Source: Heterodera schachtii
Lineage: Eukaryota > Nematoda > Chromadorea > Rhabditida > Heteroderidae
DNA: 64,000 bases
Assembly (NCBI GenBank): GCA_023374025.1
Contig: SIJG01000004.1
Coordinates: 3,342,595 to 3,406,594 of the forward strand
Direction: 5' to 3'
The translations under genes were made by a program, and so were the position numbers. Position 1 is the first letter of the stretch. The number at the start of each line of letters is the position of its first letter. Shown here in pieces: positions 1-10,798 of this stretch. The notes beneath the pieces are model-generated. The model saw only the letters and a program-made list of their open reading frames with translations, had not been told where the DNA came from and ran no database searches.

Positions 1-1019
1 CAGCATCTCGTAAAATAGACGCTACATAAAAGTATTAGACATTTCCCATTCGTTTTCAGTTTCATCGACCAAAATGTGATCGCTTTTCTCCACCGATTGA
101 GTCCACTTTTCGCCTCCTGTCCGGTTAATTTGGCCTTCGGCACGAACAATGAGTGCATTTTGGCGTTGATTTTGAACAAAATTTGGCAAACGCTCGGAAA
201 AAACATTCATGGCATCGAATCGTACGCCAGTTTTTTACACCGTTTGCGACAAAGCGTCCCGTCACTGCTCAACGATTGTCCAGCGCTTCGTTTTGTCTCT
301 TTATATTATGACGGTTTCTTTGCCGAATTTCCTGCCGATGATAGTGCCATGGCATCGGAAGGACAAGCGATGGCCACACTTCAAAACGATGTGCCAAAGG
401 TGTTAATCTGCACGTTGGACGCGGATGATGGGAATTCGGCGTCGAGGATTGAAGCGTTCAAAGCGGTGATTTTCAATGATTTATTTGGCTTTTTTACGTT
501 TTTTTTTTGGGTTCGTTTAATGGCCACCTCTGCCATAAAAGTTGTAAATCTTTTGGTTTTTCGTGTCCCCCTCCCAACCGAAAAGTGGCATTCATTTCGT
601 ATTTCTTAACCAATTTTTTCCCACATTTTTAGGCATTTGCCTCGGCTTCATCTCCGGTCTGTTTCATTGTCGTCATTTGGGTTTTTCCTTCGTCTTTTGC
701 TGCCCCCATTGTGCCATTTGTGCTGACCAATGAATTGACCCGTGAACAATTGGCATTGAAAGAAACTGAGAAAAGCGACGACTGTTTTGTGTTGGTCCGT
801 TGTCCAATTGTGCGAGACGCGAGCAAATGGACAAAATGGGAAGAGGAAGCGATTGGATGGGAATGTTTTGATCAGTCGAATAAAATTGTATTTAATGTGG
901 ACGAAATCGGGGACGGGTCTGTGTAATGCTTAAACAAAAACCAAATTTATTGCTTTTCTTTTTCGATTTTTAGACTTCTCGACGCAATGCCCGGCCCGAG
1001 TGATCAGCAGCAGAAGTGA
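1..1019 (+). CDS. F-box-like family protein, TM-type subfamily, 5'-truncated by window edge
   Basis: Copy running in from the left edge. Exons read: 1-9 (tail of the FICxDCW exon, donor gtaaaa), 60-465 (FIDQNVIAFLH...), 633-916 (AFASASSP...PFVLTNELTREQLAL...LLVRCPI-like) and 974-1019 (LLDAMPGPSDQQQK, stop TGA). Junction phases (2,0,2) match the intact TM-type genes and all visible exons are open, so this may be a functional gene. The YID exon (FIDQNVIAFLHRL) is divergent from the other TM-type copies. Function unknown. The N-terminal half of this family looks F-box-like, which would suggest an SCF ubiquitin-ligase adaptor, but that is inference. Confidence 0.7.
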
Positions 1020-1944
1020 ATGAATGATTTGCTGAGAAGTGATCGACAAATTTGAATTGCGGCATTGGATAATGAATTTGACGTTTATAAAATTGTTCTT
1101 TTTGTTGCTTGATCAATTGTATTGTTAAAAAATGATCGATTTTATTGATTTATGGAAAATAATTGACGTACTCATAATTGATATTATTATTTTTAAATGG
1201 TTAACATATTTGTTTGTTAGTACAATTTACGAGACAATGATGGGGCAGGGGTGAGGGGTGGGGCTCGATCGCGGCCGAGGATTTTGGCCAAGCGGATTTA
1301 AGGAGCTAAACTCTGAAATTCACAATTTTTTGGGCAATTCGGCGAAGAAAAACAATTTTATAAAATCAGTAGCTCTCTCTCTCTCTTAAAAAAAATCAAA
1401 GAAAAGCAAGGAAATTCTTTGCGGAAGCAAAAAGGAATGAAAAAGTGATTGATGAATGAAAGAAAATGGAAAGGGAATGATGGCTTTTATACAGGGTTCC
1501 CAGATCTGAGGCTTTAGCCTCATTTTGTGGTTTTTTGATAGGTCAAAGAGGCTATATTTTCAAAATGAGGCTTTTTGTGGTTTTTTGAGAAATTTTGAGG
1601 TTTGGGTTATTTGACATTCATTTGGACCAATTTTGAATCCCGGACCCGAATTCGAACAAAAAGTCGAAAACTCAAAATTTTCAAAATTCAATTTATGTTC
1701 GTAGCGGTACAGAATGACCATTCTTTGATATCCCAAAGGTTTGTGACCAAATATAAAAGATATAATAATCAAGACAAAAGTTTCAGAATAAAAATGCCAT
1801 TTTACGTTTCTTTTTTACATTTTTTGTTGTCGCTTGATTTTCTTATTGTTTAGGAAAGAATTTTCAAACAATTATCTATTTATTCTGCTGATTGTGTCAC
1901 CAATTAATCGTAAAACGGCAAAAGTGTGCTAATTGCAGCAAAAA
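1020..1944. other. Intergenic: microsatellite and repeat fragments
   Basis: No gene seen. It holds a (CT)n tract at about 1372-1386. A repeat end beginning CAGGGTTCCC at 1492 is followed by 'gaggcttt' units (1505-1605); this end type recurs at 3494, 19741 and 34745. A copy of the dispersed 'CCCGGACCCGAATTCGAAC' repeat lies at about 1630-1700. Just upstream of the next gene is the motif AAAGTGTGCTAATTGCAGCA, which is conserved before the MNRR-type starts. Confidence 0.5.
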
Positions 1945-3213
1945 ATGAACAGACGGTAAGGAAATTTTTAAAAATTTAAAAATTTCCATTAATTGTTCCC
2001 GCATTTCAGTTGGATTTGTGCGGATGTTTGGATGGACATTCTTCCATCTTTTGAACGTGTTGAACTTGGTCTCACAATCGCATTACTTTCTGACCGTTTC
2101 GATGCTTTGGTGGACGCGCATTTCGGTGGAAAAAGCGAATTGACAATTTGGAGAACAATCGAAATTAGCAAGCACAAAGGACCAGCAGAACCGACACTGT
2201 CTGTTCTGATTGATGACGATGACAATTTTGTGGATTTTCCATTGCCGGACCATCCGTTGCCAAACAAAATTCGTTTTTGTTTCCTTCTGATTGAGTAATT
2301 TTAAATTTTTTGTTTGTAGCATTTTTTTATTTCTTCAGCTACATTGACCATTCCGTCATTGAATTTCTCCGTTCCAACAAGCACATTTGGGACAGAACTG
2401 GCACCAAATTGGGGTTGGATGTGCGTTCAAACAAAACCAAGGATGAACAGCGAATTTGGGATGTTTTGACGAGTGAAATTTGGCCCATTTTTGTGCCAAA
2501 CATTCGTCATTTGCGCATTAACAATGCCGATGCTTTGGACAATTTGCGTCGTCGCACTTCACCGACACTTCTCACTGATCTTGATCATCTGAATTCAATC
2601 GATACTGATATTCTGTTGCCCGATGCGATTGGTGATGATTTCGATAAACCAAATGCTTCTGCTGGCCAAGCGTTGTCCAAATGGTTGCACACTCCGAGCA
2701 AAAATGGTCAACCGAAGCGATTGCTTTGTGCGGATTATGACGAAGAAGTGAACTTAGATTGGGTCAACAGTTTCAAGGAGGTGGTTCTATTCATTAAACA
2801 CTTAATTGATTAATTGCCCTTTATTTATGACGTTTCCCTTTTGTTAAGGCATTTGCCCATGCCACCATTTCTTCTGTCAGCTACAAAATTGAGTTTGCAG
2901 TGTATAAAACTTCAATTGAGCCATTTGAATTGGTGAACGAACGAACCAAGGAAAAGCTGACATTGGAGAAAGTGGCACGTTTTAGTATTTATTGGCTGTT
3001 GAAGCGATGTCCAATTATGGCGACAATTCAATGGGAAAACGATGAAAATTGGGACAACAATTTGAACAATGTCAAATTTAATTTGTGGCCTGGAAATTCC
3101 ATTGGGTGAGAGCAGCAAAACGGGATTTGATTTTTTATACAATTCAAATGGCACTAAATTTTAGGCCATTGTCGCCACCAACGGAAGAAGAGAATGAAAA
3201 AGCGGACGAATGA
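1945..3213 (+). CDS. F-box-like family protein, MNRR-type, intact (347 aa model)
   Basis: Five exons: 1945-1955 (M-N-R-R start), 2010-2294 (WICADVWMDILPSFERVELG..., F-box-like), 2339-2780 (YIDHSVIEFLRSNKHIW...), 2849-3105 (PFELVNERTKEKLTLEKV...LLKRCPI) and 3165-3213 (PLSPPTEEENEKADE, stop). Intron phases are 2,2,0,2. Exon lengths sum to 1044 nt, i.e. 347 codons plus stop, with no internal stop, so this is a strong candidate for a live gene. It has no signal peptide or membrane segment. The start is the ATG after the conserved GTGTGCTAATTGCAGC motif. The tail is acidic and lysine-rich. Molecular role unknown; F-box-like adaptor is an inference from the DVWMDILP...LG...LLSDRFD pattern. Confidence 0.85.
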
Positions 3214-4290
3214 AAGCAACAAAAAATAATTATATTTGAGAAATGGCCGATCTCACATAATTGGAATTTGATGCTCTCATTTTCATTTGTTGATTCTTTC
3301 GTTCGAATACATATACTTTTGAATATCAATTGAAAAATTTAAGCTTATAGAATTGTTTTTGGCCCGGTTTAAAATGCGAAAAATGGGCAATTCTAAGCTT
3401 TTAGAACGGTCAACCGGAAAATAAATCTTAATACAAATAATAGAAAGATTGGGTAATTAATTAAGCAAACATTTTGCTCATCTAATGTTTAGGCAGGGCT
3501 CACAGGTCAAAATTTTCAAAAGCCTCATTTCGCAAATCAAAAAGCCTCATTTTTACAAAATTTGGTACTAGTGCAGTTGGTACGCCATTATTTGTTTAAG
3601 TCGTATAAAAAAATATTTTTTTTTTGGATTGGAAGCCAAAAATTAAATCATTGTGTTAATGTATTTTGCCAAATTTAAAATTGATAGTTTTGTCCAATTT
3701 TCTTTTCATTTCCCTTCATTAACTTGCAATCCCTTCCATTCCCAGCTCTTTGGTTAAAGGATTTGCATGACAATTTAATTTACCTTAGATATTCTGCATT
3801 TTGTGACACCAATCAATTGGAAAAAGGGCAAATTGTGCTAATTGCAGCTAAAATGAACAGACGGTAAGGAAATTTTCTTAAATAAAATTACAAATTTTTC
3901 CACCCCAACCGTTTGAATTTACGAATTTAATTTAGTTTTTTATATTGGAAGGACCTTTAAATTTAAAGTTTTTGCATATTCAACAATTGGAAAAAACATG
4001 AGAAAAATTGATGCAAAAAATTCACACAAAAAAAAACAAAAAAATAAAAAATAAATTTTTAATGGTTAATAAAGGCCTTAAGAAATAAAAATGCCTTTTT
4101 TTTGTTCTCATCCGCCTCATTCCATTCATTCATTCTCCCTATATTGAATGCCCTTTTACGTCTCTTTTTTACATTTTTTGTTTTCGGTCGATTTGCTTAT
4201 TGTTTAAGAAAGGCATTTTGATTATTTATTCTGAGTTTTGTGTAATCAACCAATTGGTAAACGACAAAAGTGTGCTAATTGCAGCAAAAA
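3214..4290. other. Intergenic with a solitary exon-1 relic
   Basis: Contains a CAGGG-type repeat end with AAGCCTCATTT units (3494-3560). A lone MNRR first exon with its conserved upstream motif lies at 3852-3862 (ATGAACAGACG followed by gtaagg) with no second exon behind it; it is the remnant of another copy. A relic of the TM-type promoter ('ataaaaatgcc' then CCTCATTCCATTCATTC) sits at 4085-4130, although an MNRR-type gene follows. No open gene here. Confidence 0.5.
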
Positions 4291-5442
4291 ATGAACCGAC
4301 GGTAAGGAAATTTTTAAAAATTACCAAATTTTCCATTTTTTCATAATTTACCATCTTTTTAAGTTGGATTTGTGGCGACGTATGGATGGACATTTTCCCT
4401 TTGTTTGACCGTCTTGAACTTGGCCTCAATTTGGCATTGCTTTCCGACCGTTTCGATGCGTTGGTGGACACGCATTTTGATGGCAGAGAATTGACAATTT
4501 AGAGAACAATCGAAATTCGCAAGGACAAAGGATCAACATCGAAACTATGTGCCGGTTGGAATGCTGTGCCATTTCCATTTCCCGACCGTCCGCTGCCCAT
4601 CAAAATTCGTTTTAAGAACCTTCGGATTGAGTAATTCAAAGGATTATTAATTGTGGTAAAACCATTCCCTTTTCAGCTACATTGACCATTCCGTCATTGA
4701 ATTTCTCCGTGCCAACAAGCACATTTGGGACAGAAGTGGCACCAATTTGAAAATGTGGTCATACAAAACCGAGGATGAACAGCCAATTTGGGATGTTTTA
4801 ACCAGTGAAATTTGGCCCATCTTTTCGGCAAGCATTCACCATCTTGGCATTGCCGATGTCGACCATTTGGACAATTTGCGTCGCCGCACTTCACCGACAA
4901 TTCTCACCGATCTTGATCAATTGAATTCAATCGAAACCACTGATTTGTTCCCCGACATAATCGCTGATGATGGGCCAAATGCAACTGCTTGCCAAATGTT
5001 GTCAAAATGGTTGCACACGCCGAACAAAAATGGTCAACCAAAGCGATTGCGTTGCCGTTATTATTTGAATCCACCAAATCTTGAATGGGTCAACTATTTT
5101 AAAGAGGTGGTCAGCCATATTTTGACCGATTGATTGCCTTTGATTTGCGTTTTTTCTTTTTGTTTAGGCATTTCTCCGTGCCATTTCTTCCGTCAGTTAC
5201 ATTATTCGAATTGATCATGTGGAAACAATGCCAACCGAGCTATTTGAATCGGTGAATGAATGGACCAAAGAAAAGCTTACGTTGGAGAAAGTGTCACGTT
5301 ATGATGATGTTGTTCATTGGCTGTTGAAGCGATGCCCAATTAGTGAAAAGGCGGCGGCGATTAAATGGGAAAACGACGAAAAATTGGACGGAAATTTGAA
5401 CTATGTCAAATTTGATTTTTGGCGTGGCAATCGTTCCAGTGG
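4291..5442 (+). pseudogene. F-box-like family, MNRR-type pseudogene (nonsense codon, last exon missing)
   Basis: Exons read: 4291-4301, 4364-4630, 4677-5106 and 5168-5442. Exon 2 has an in-frame TAG at 4500-4502 where relatives have TGG (the W of LTIWR). Exons 3 and 4 remain fully open (YIDHSVIEFLRANKHIW..., ELFESVNEWTKEKLTLEKV...LLKRCPI). After the exon-4 donor, intron 4 runs straight into what is 3' flank in other copies ('caaatgg' joined to 'atttgatgct'), so the PLSPP terminal exon has been deleted. A shorter protein starting downstream of the stop cannot be excluded. Confidence 0.8.
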
Positions 5443-6178
5443 GTGAGAGCAGCAACAACGGAATTTGATTTTGTTGAAAAACAAAACCGCATTTTTATTT
5501 CAAATGGATTTGATGCTTATTCTCTCTCAGAAATGCTTTGTTGCTTCTTACATTTATTTGTCTGATTGTTTTTGAGTTCTTGTTCAATATATTTTTGAAA
5601 AATGTCGATAATTTTTGAGATGGTCAATTGGACTTTGGATAAATTTTTATCGGAGGCCCCAAAACTCAAAATTGCTCAAACCCAATTTTATTGGTTTTCT
5701 TACTCGGGGATTCGATAATTGGCCGAAATAGCGACCCCAAAAACCTCTGGAAACTTGTTTTTAGGGCAAAAAATTTTTGGAAAATTTTTTTTCCAAGGGA
5801 CAATTTGGCGCGGACCGTTTTGGCGCCGCCAATTTTGAAATTCTATAATTTTCTTCTTTGTCAGTTAAACTTAGCAAATCTGGCATCATTTAAAAGCTCA
5901 ATGGATACTCTATATTTACATGTCAAAATAGAAATGAATGATTCGAAAATAAAAAAATTATGGCAGACGGCGCCAAAAAAGCCAAGAAAAAGTCAATTTT
6001 TGATGTTTTTGGCCATAACTTTTTTGTAAACCTAAGAAATTTTTTGAAATTTTTGCAGGCTAATAGAGAATATCAAGAGCTATCGAATGATAGTAACAAA
6101 ATTTCGCCGCAAACATTAAAAAAAACATCAAACTTGAAATAAGAAAAAATCTTAGAATTTTTTAAAAGAAAATTCAAG
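5443..6178. other. Intergenic, repeat-derived
   Basis: No gene. 5610-5760 is a diverged copy of a sequence present in opposite orientation near 10540-10640 and 31150-31260 (gccccaaaactcaaaattgctc, then ggccgaaatagcgacc). 6060-6110 carries the dispersed 'ctatcgaatgata' motif. Confidence 0.45.
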
Positions 6179-7138
6179 GGCGGTACAACAATTGCGGACC
6201 GGCAATTGCGGACCGGACAATTGCGGACGACAATTGCGGACGACAATTGCGGACGACAATTGCGGACTAGACATTTGCGGACGACAATTGCGGACTAGAC
6301 ATTTGCGGACGACAATTGCGGACGACAATTGCGGACCGTACTTTTGCCAAAAAATTAACTGGAAGGGTGGGCCTCGTCAGTACGATCCCTTCCGTATTAC
6401 AAATTCAAAAACCTAAGTGTGTTTCGGCCCTTCTGTAGACACATAGGTTAGGTATTTGTTTCAGACGACATGGATTTGATTGAGCCGCTTTTCCCAATTC
6501 TTTTCATTCTCGAAAAGAATGAATTTTTGCTAGAATCCAAAGACTTCAATTATTCACATTTTTTTTTTCAATGATTGAAGACATAACCGGACGGAGCCAT
6601 GTTAAGGAAATTTGCTTTTACAGTAAGAACTTTTGCAATAGGTAATTTAATTTAAATAAGTAATTTAGCTAAAGATGGTGGGGATAGAAAAATTGGACGA
6701 TCACGAAAAGCAATGGCTATAGTGCTTATGTATGGTTTGATGAATGGAAAAAGTCTTGAGTTATTTTTTTGTTCATAAGATGTATTTGTAGAAGCTGTTG
6801 TTGGGCCTTCAGCAAGCCAATAAAATAAACCATATTATAGCTTTATCATCCTATGCTTTGCTTTTTTCTCCTTAATTTGTGCTATCTATTTGTTATTAAT
6901 TTATTGCTGTGAGCTTTCTTATTTGGTGTCTACGGAAGGGCCGAAAAACACTTAGGTTTTTGAATTTGTAATACGGAAGGGATCGTACTGACGAGGCCCA
7001 CCCTTCCAGTTAATTTTTTGGCAAAAGTACGGTCCGCACATGTCCAGTCCGCAATTGTCGTCCGCAATTGTCCAGTCCGCAATTGTCGTCCGCAATTGTC
7101 CGGTCCGCAATTGCCGGTCCGCAATTGTCGTAGCACCG
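6179..7138. mobile_element. Foldback-type element with terminal tandem repeats of unit ~AATTGCGGACG
   Basis: The left end (6181-6345) and right end (about 7020-7136) are inverted arrays of the unit aattgcggacg. They are continued inward by a single-copy inverted repeat ending near 6450 and starting near 6925 (ccttccgtattacaaattca / its complement). Flanks are ATTCAAG at 6172-6178 and again at 7139-7145, a 7-8 bp candidate target duplication. The interior (6450-6925) has no recognisable transposase, so it is probably non-autonomous. It abuts the decayed F-box-like copy at 7192. Confidence 0.75.
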
Positions 7139-7191
7139 ATTCAAGATAAAAAAAATTATCGCAATTTTTTTTTGAAATTTATGATAAAGGA

Positions 7192-7799
7192 TGTTGTTAT
7201 CAGTGAAATTTGGCCCGTTTTTGCCACAAACATCCACCATCTTGGCATTGACGATGGCGATGATTTGGACAATTTGCATCGTCACACTTCATCAACAATT
7301 CTCACTGATCATGACCAATTGAATTCAATTGATTCCGATACTTTGCTGCCCGATGGAATTGCTGACGATGGGCAAAATTCAACTGCTGACCAGGCGTTGT
7401 CCAAATGGTTGCATATTCCGACAAAAAATGGCCAACCGAAGCGATTGAATTGTAATGATTATTTGGTTTCACCGTCTCTCGAATGGATCAACAATTTCAA
7501 AGAAGTGTGATCCCCATATTCCCTTAAATTGTTTTTTTTACCAATTTTGTTTAGGCATTTCTCCGTGCCACCACTTCGTCCTCCTACATTATTCAACTTA
7601 TTTTTGACACGATAACAACGCCAAATGGACCATTTGAAGTGGTGAATGAAAGGACCAATGAAACTGATACTGTGGAAAAAATCCGAGTATAATTGGCTGC
7701 TGATACGGTGTCCAATTGGGGATACGGTGACGGTTTAGCGGAAGAAAGAAGAAAATTGGGACGACAATTTGAACAATGTCAAATTTAAATTGTGGGATG
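7192..7799 (+). pseudogene. F-box-like family, MNRR-type relic (exons 3-4 only)
   Basis: Exon-3 fragment 7192-7504 (…SEIWPVFATNIHHLGI…KWLHIP..NGQPKRL…INNFKE) and exon 4 from 7555. Exon 4 shifts frame within NERTNE-KLIL near 7665. It then has a TAG near 7737 where relatives encode Q, and it loses its donor and the terminal exon. Exons 1-2 and the start of exon 3 are missing at the boundary near the foldback element. Clearly dead. Confidence 0.75.
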
Positions 7800-7854
7800 C
7801 CATCAATAATAAAAAAATATTTTTTGTTTTCAAAAGACATGAAAGCATTTTTCC

Positions 7855-8185
7855 TAGGGTTTTCTGGATCACTGATCACGAATCAAGCATCTATTCCGAC
7901 AAATTTCGAACCCCGGACCTGAATTCGAACAAAAGTTCGAAAATTCAAATTTTTCGAATTTCAGCTTTTTGATCCAAATGGTTTAAATAATTTTTTATTG
8001 AAGTATTAATGGGTTCCTGATTGATTCCGCGTATTTAGCCGGTTTTTAAGAAAAAATAGAAAATAAAAAAATTTGAATTTTCGAAATTTTTGTTCGAATT
8101 TAAGTCCAGTGTTCGAAATTGGTCGGAATAGATGCCGGATTCGTGATCAGCGATCCCGAACCCATAGAAAACATGCTATGACGTT
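7855..8185. repeat. Inverted-repeat (foldback) member of the 'CCCGGACCCGAATTCGAAC' family
   Basis: The left arm (~7860-7965: gatcacgaatc, attccgacaaatttcgaacc, ccggacctgaattcgaac) is mirrored by the right arm (~8065-8180: gttcgaatttaagtccag, cgaaattggtcggaatagat, gattcgtgatcagcg). The short centre is AT-rich. No coding content. Related single arms and pairs occur throughout the window. Confidence 0.6.
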
Positions 8186-8194
8186 GTATGCATT

Positions 8195-8315
8195 AATTCC
8201 GAATCCGGTCTCTCACAATCCGGTCAATCCGGTAATCCGGTCAATCCAGATTTTTCCCAAAATCGCCGGATCCAGAAAAATCCGGTACCGGATCCGGTCC
8301 GTTCTCTAGTAAAAA
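8195..8315. repeat. Short element rich in 'aatccggt' units, ending in ccggtccgttctctag
   Basis: Tandem aatccggtc units (8203-8250) and a mirrored ccggatccgg block (8268-8300), ending in ...GGTCCGTTCTCTAG. The end resembles the CTAGAGACCGGAC end of the small element at 35851-36003. No coding content. Confidence 0.4.
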
Positions 8316-8570
8316 CCTAAGAATCCTCGCCCTAGTACCTAATAAAAACCTTTAGATAAAATTCATTTTAATTGCGCCGCCCATTAAAAAAAAGAAAAAA
8401 CTTTCCTCCGCCGACCATTGCTTAATTTCTTCTGCAACAATTGGTGAAATCAACAATTAGGACGGCGAACTGTTAGCGTGGCCACGAAAGTGAAACGAAC
8501 TTTGATGAAAATGTCAGCCAAATTAGGCATTTTTCATGCATTAAACAATCGAAGTTTCCGTCCATTTCAG

Positions 8571-9050
8571 TTGGGTGTGCAACGATATGTTTGGGTGGAC
8601 ATTTGCCCATTTTTTGGCCTTGCTCAACTCGGCATAAAATTGGCATTGATTTCGCCGCGTTTCGCTTTAATGACCTTCGAATTGAGTAATTTAGAACTCA
8701 TTATTGGCCTTAAAAGCACCCATTTTCAGGTACATGGGTTGGTCTTTTCTTAATGCATTTCGTCCATTTCACTGTTTTAGTGCCATAAAATTGTTTTCGA
8801 GTTTTTGGGGTCACTCTAATCATGAAAACTGACACCAATTTGCACCAATTCCGATTTTAAAATTCAAAATCAAAATTGCGGATTTTTGTTTGAAAGACTG
8901 CTAATACTCGGAAAGAAACTGAAAGCCATTAATCCTGTAATATTAAATCATTTAAGCAATTTTAATATGATAAATCAGAAATTTGATTGCTTTTGATTTG
9001 ATCTTGGCATTTTGTTTAGGCATTTTTCCGTGCTGTTCACTTTACATTAG
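8571..9050 (+). pseudogene. F-box-like family relic (exon 2 with internal deletion, exon 4 stub)
   Basis: After an acceptor at 8570-8571, the text reads WVCND then, with a 1-nt shift, YVWVDICPFFGLAQLGIKLALISPRFA, then jumps directly to the exon-2 end (DLRIE plus gtaatt) near 8685-8697, so the middle of exon 2 is deleted. A degenerate exon-4 start (AFFRAVH...) follows an acceptor near 9018. It is interrupted at about 9048 by a GC-rich array. Non-functional. Confidence 0.6.
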
Positions 9051-9215
9051 GGTTGGGCCCCCGACCCCGCCCCCGACCCCGAACCCCGACATTTTTGGCC
9101 ATTTTCGGGGAAAACCCCGACCCCGAACCCCGACGCTTCCAACCCCGACAACCCCGAACCCCGACCCTTAACCCCGATCGGGGTCGGGGTTAAATATACA
9201 CCCCTAAGAATGGAA
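9049..9215. repeat. GC-rich minisatellite of 'ccccgaccccgaa' units
   Basis: Tandem cccgacccc / gaaccccgac units (9058-9195) between ends TTAGGGTTGGG and ACACCCCTAA. These inverted TTAGGG-type ends and the repeat-built interior suggest another small DNA element. No clear target duplication seen. Confidence 0.5.
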
Positions 9216-9805
9216 TTTTTGTGGGGGAAAAGGCAAAAAAGTTATAAGAAATTTGAATTTTGCCAAATTTTATTAAATAAAGTAAATTTGCTGATGCAAA
9301 TTGGTCATCATTGGCATATTTTGTGGTGAAAATCTGTTAGAAAATAAAGCTTAAATTTTAAAATTCGCCCGGCGGTGCCGATAAGCACCGCCGGACCCCT
9401 TTCTCCTAAAAGTCTTTAGAAAAAAGCACGCCGCGAAATTTTTTTTGAAATTAGAGAATTAGAATGCAATTTGTTAACTGGTTTTTCACCAAATAACCAA
9501 TTTTTTGACTTTGAGCCAAATTTATTTTAGAAAAAATAAGTTTTGGGGCCAGGCGCCGGAGGAAAAATTTGAAATTTTAACTATTTTTACAGATTTTCAC
9601 TGAAAATTGTTCATTTTAAAAATGCCTTATCTTTTTTAATTAATTCTATACAAAAATATTTATGATAAAAAGAAATAAAAAAGTACATAAAATTATTATT
9701 ATTGAGATAGAGAAGAAGAAGCTTCCCCGAGAGGAAGATTAATGGATCAATTGAGGCAACAATTGATCCTATATGATCGAGCAAAGTGGGGAGCTGGAGA
9801 GGGCA
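9216..9805. other. Intergenic, contains a GC palindrome
   Basis: No gene. 9367-9397 is a near-perfect palindrome (cggcggtgccgataagcaccgccgg). Variants of it recur at 19978-20001 and 34444-34470. The rest is AT-rich. Confidence 0.4.
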
Positions 9806-9877
9806 GGGTCGGTAGTTCAGCTGGTAGAACACTGGTCCGGAAAGCCAGAGACGCCGGTTCAAAGCCGGCCCGCCCCA
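9806..9877 (+). tRNA. tRNA-like gene, probably degenerate (anticodon unclear)
   Basis: A 72-nt cloverleaf can be drawn. Acceptor GGGTCGG pairs with CCGCCCC with one T-C mismatch. The D arm is GTTC-AGCTGGTA-GAAC. The anticodon stem is CTGGT/GCCAG. The T arm is GCCGG-TTCAAAG-CCGGC with GTTCAAA. The anticodon loop reads CCGGAAA, so position 33 is C instead of the near-universal T. Read strictly, the anticodon would be GGA, but there is no long variable arm as a serine tRNA would have. This points to a tRNA pseudogene or tRNA-derived repeat. Confidence 0.45.
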
Positions 9878-9969
9878 TAGTTTTTCCCTCAAAAGCTTCC
9901 CCGCTCGTTCATATATTTCATGGCGACCCTTGGCGGCTTCCAGTTCACCCAGCAGCAGCATTGAAATTT

Positions 9970-10100
9970 TACTATTTTTTTCCGTCGGGACCACAATTTT
10001 ACACCGTTGCCTATTTTTATAACAAAATTGATGAAAAATCCTAAAAACAATTTCCCGTCGGCCCTACCGGTACCGCCGGATTCCCCCCGTGGCATAAAAT
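9970..10100. repeat. Repeat shared with 30960-31060
   Basis: The stretch ttgatgaaaaatcctaaaaa...caatttcccgtcggccctac...ccgccggattcccccc (about 10028-10090) recurs nearly identically at 30990-31058. In both places it lies just before the sequence at 10450/31080, also shared. Confidence 0.5.
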
Positions 10101-10119
10101 CAAATTGGTGAGATCATCG

Positions 10120-10458
10120 GCCATTTCTCAAATATAATTAATTCACTTCCGCTCAATTAGACGACATTTTCCATGCTTTTATCCGCTTATTCTTCTTCCA
10201 CTGGTGGCGATAATGGTCTAAATTGAGTTTTTATTTTTCAACAAAATCAAATTCCGCTAGTTGCTGCTCTCACCCAATGGAACGAATGCCACGCCACAAA
10301 TCAAATTGGACATTGTTAATAATTATTGTCCAAATTTTCGTCGTTTTCCCACTGAATTGTCGCCGTAATTGGACATCGCTTTAGCAGCCAATTATCCTCT
10401 GATTTTTTCCACAGTGTCAGCTTCTCATTAGTCCCTTCGTTCACCAATTCAAATTAAA
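10120..10458 (-). pseudogene. F-box-like family relic (exons 5 and 4, minus strand)
   Basis: On the minus strand, exon 4 (from about 10458 to 10274) reads FELVNEGTNEKLTLWKKSEDNWLLKRCPI...QWENDENLDNN and is then shifted by an extra base near 10315, giving TAA. The terminal PLSPP exon follows (about 10217 downward). Everything upstream is replaced at about 10459 by a repeat also present at 31080-31260. Non-functional. Confidence 0.65.
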
Positions 10459-10640
10459 TTCAGCGTAAAATGTAATTTTAATACATACAACGTCATAACC
10501 CTACTGATCATGATTCTGGCTGGCACCTCTATTCTGGCTGCAATTATCGAATACGCGACTAAGAAAACCAACAAATTTGGTTTTGAGTTTTGGGGCCACC
10601 GATAAAAATTTATTCAAATTCCAATTGACCATCTTTCTCA
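10448..10640. repeat. Repeat shared with 31080-31260
   Basis: 'aaattcagcgtaaaatgtaa', 'cgcatacaacgtcataaccc'-like text and 'gttttggggccaccgataaa' recur at 31080-31260 and, in opposite orientation, near 5620-5740. No coding content seen. Confidence 0.5.
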
Positions 10641-10798
10641 AATACATACATATATTGAACAAAAATTATAATAAAACAAGCAAATAAATGTTTAAGAAGC
10701 AACAAAAGCATTTCTGAGAGAAAATAAGCATCAAATCAAATTCCAATTTGTAAGATCATCGGCGATTTCTCAAATATAATTAATTCACTTCCGCGCAC

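Noticed and set aside
9742..10044. 100-codon frame over the tRNA-like gene
   Set aside because: It overlaps the tRNA-like fold and repeat-derived sequence; no domain.
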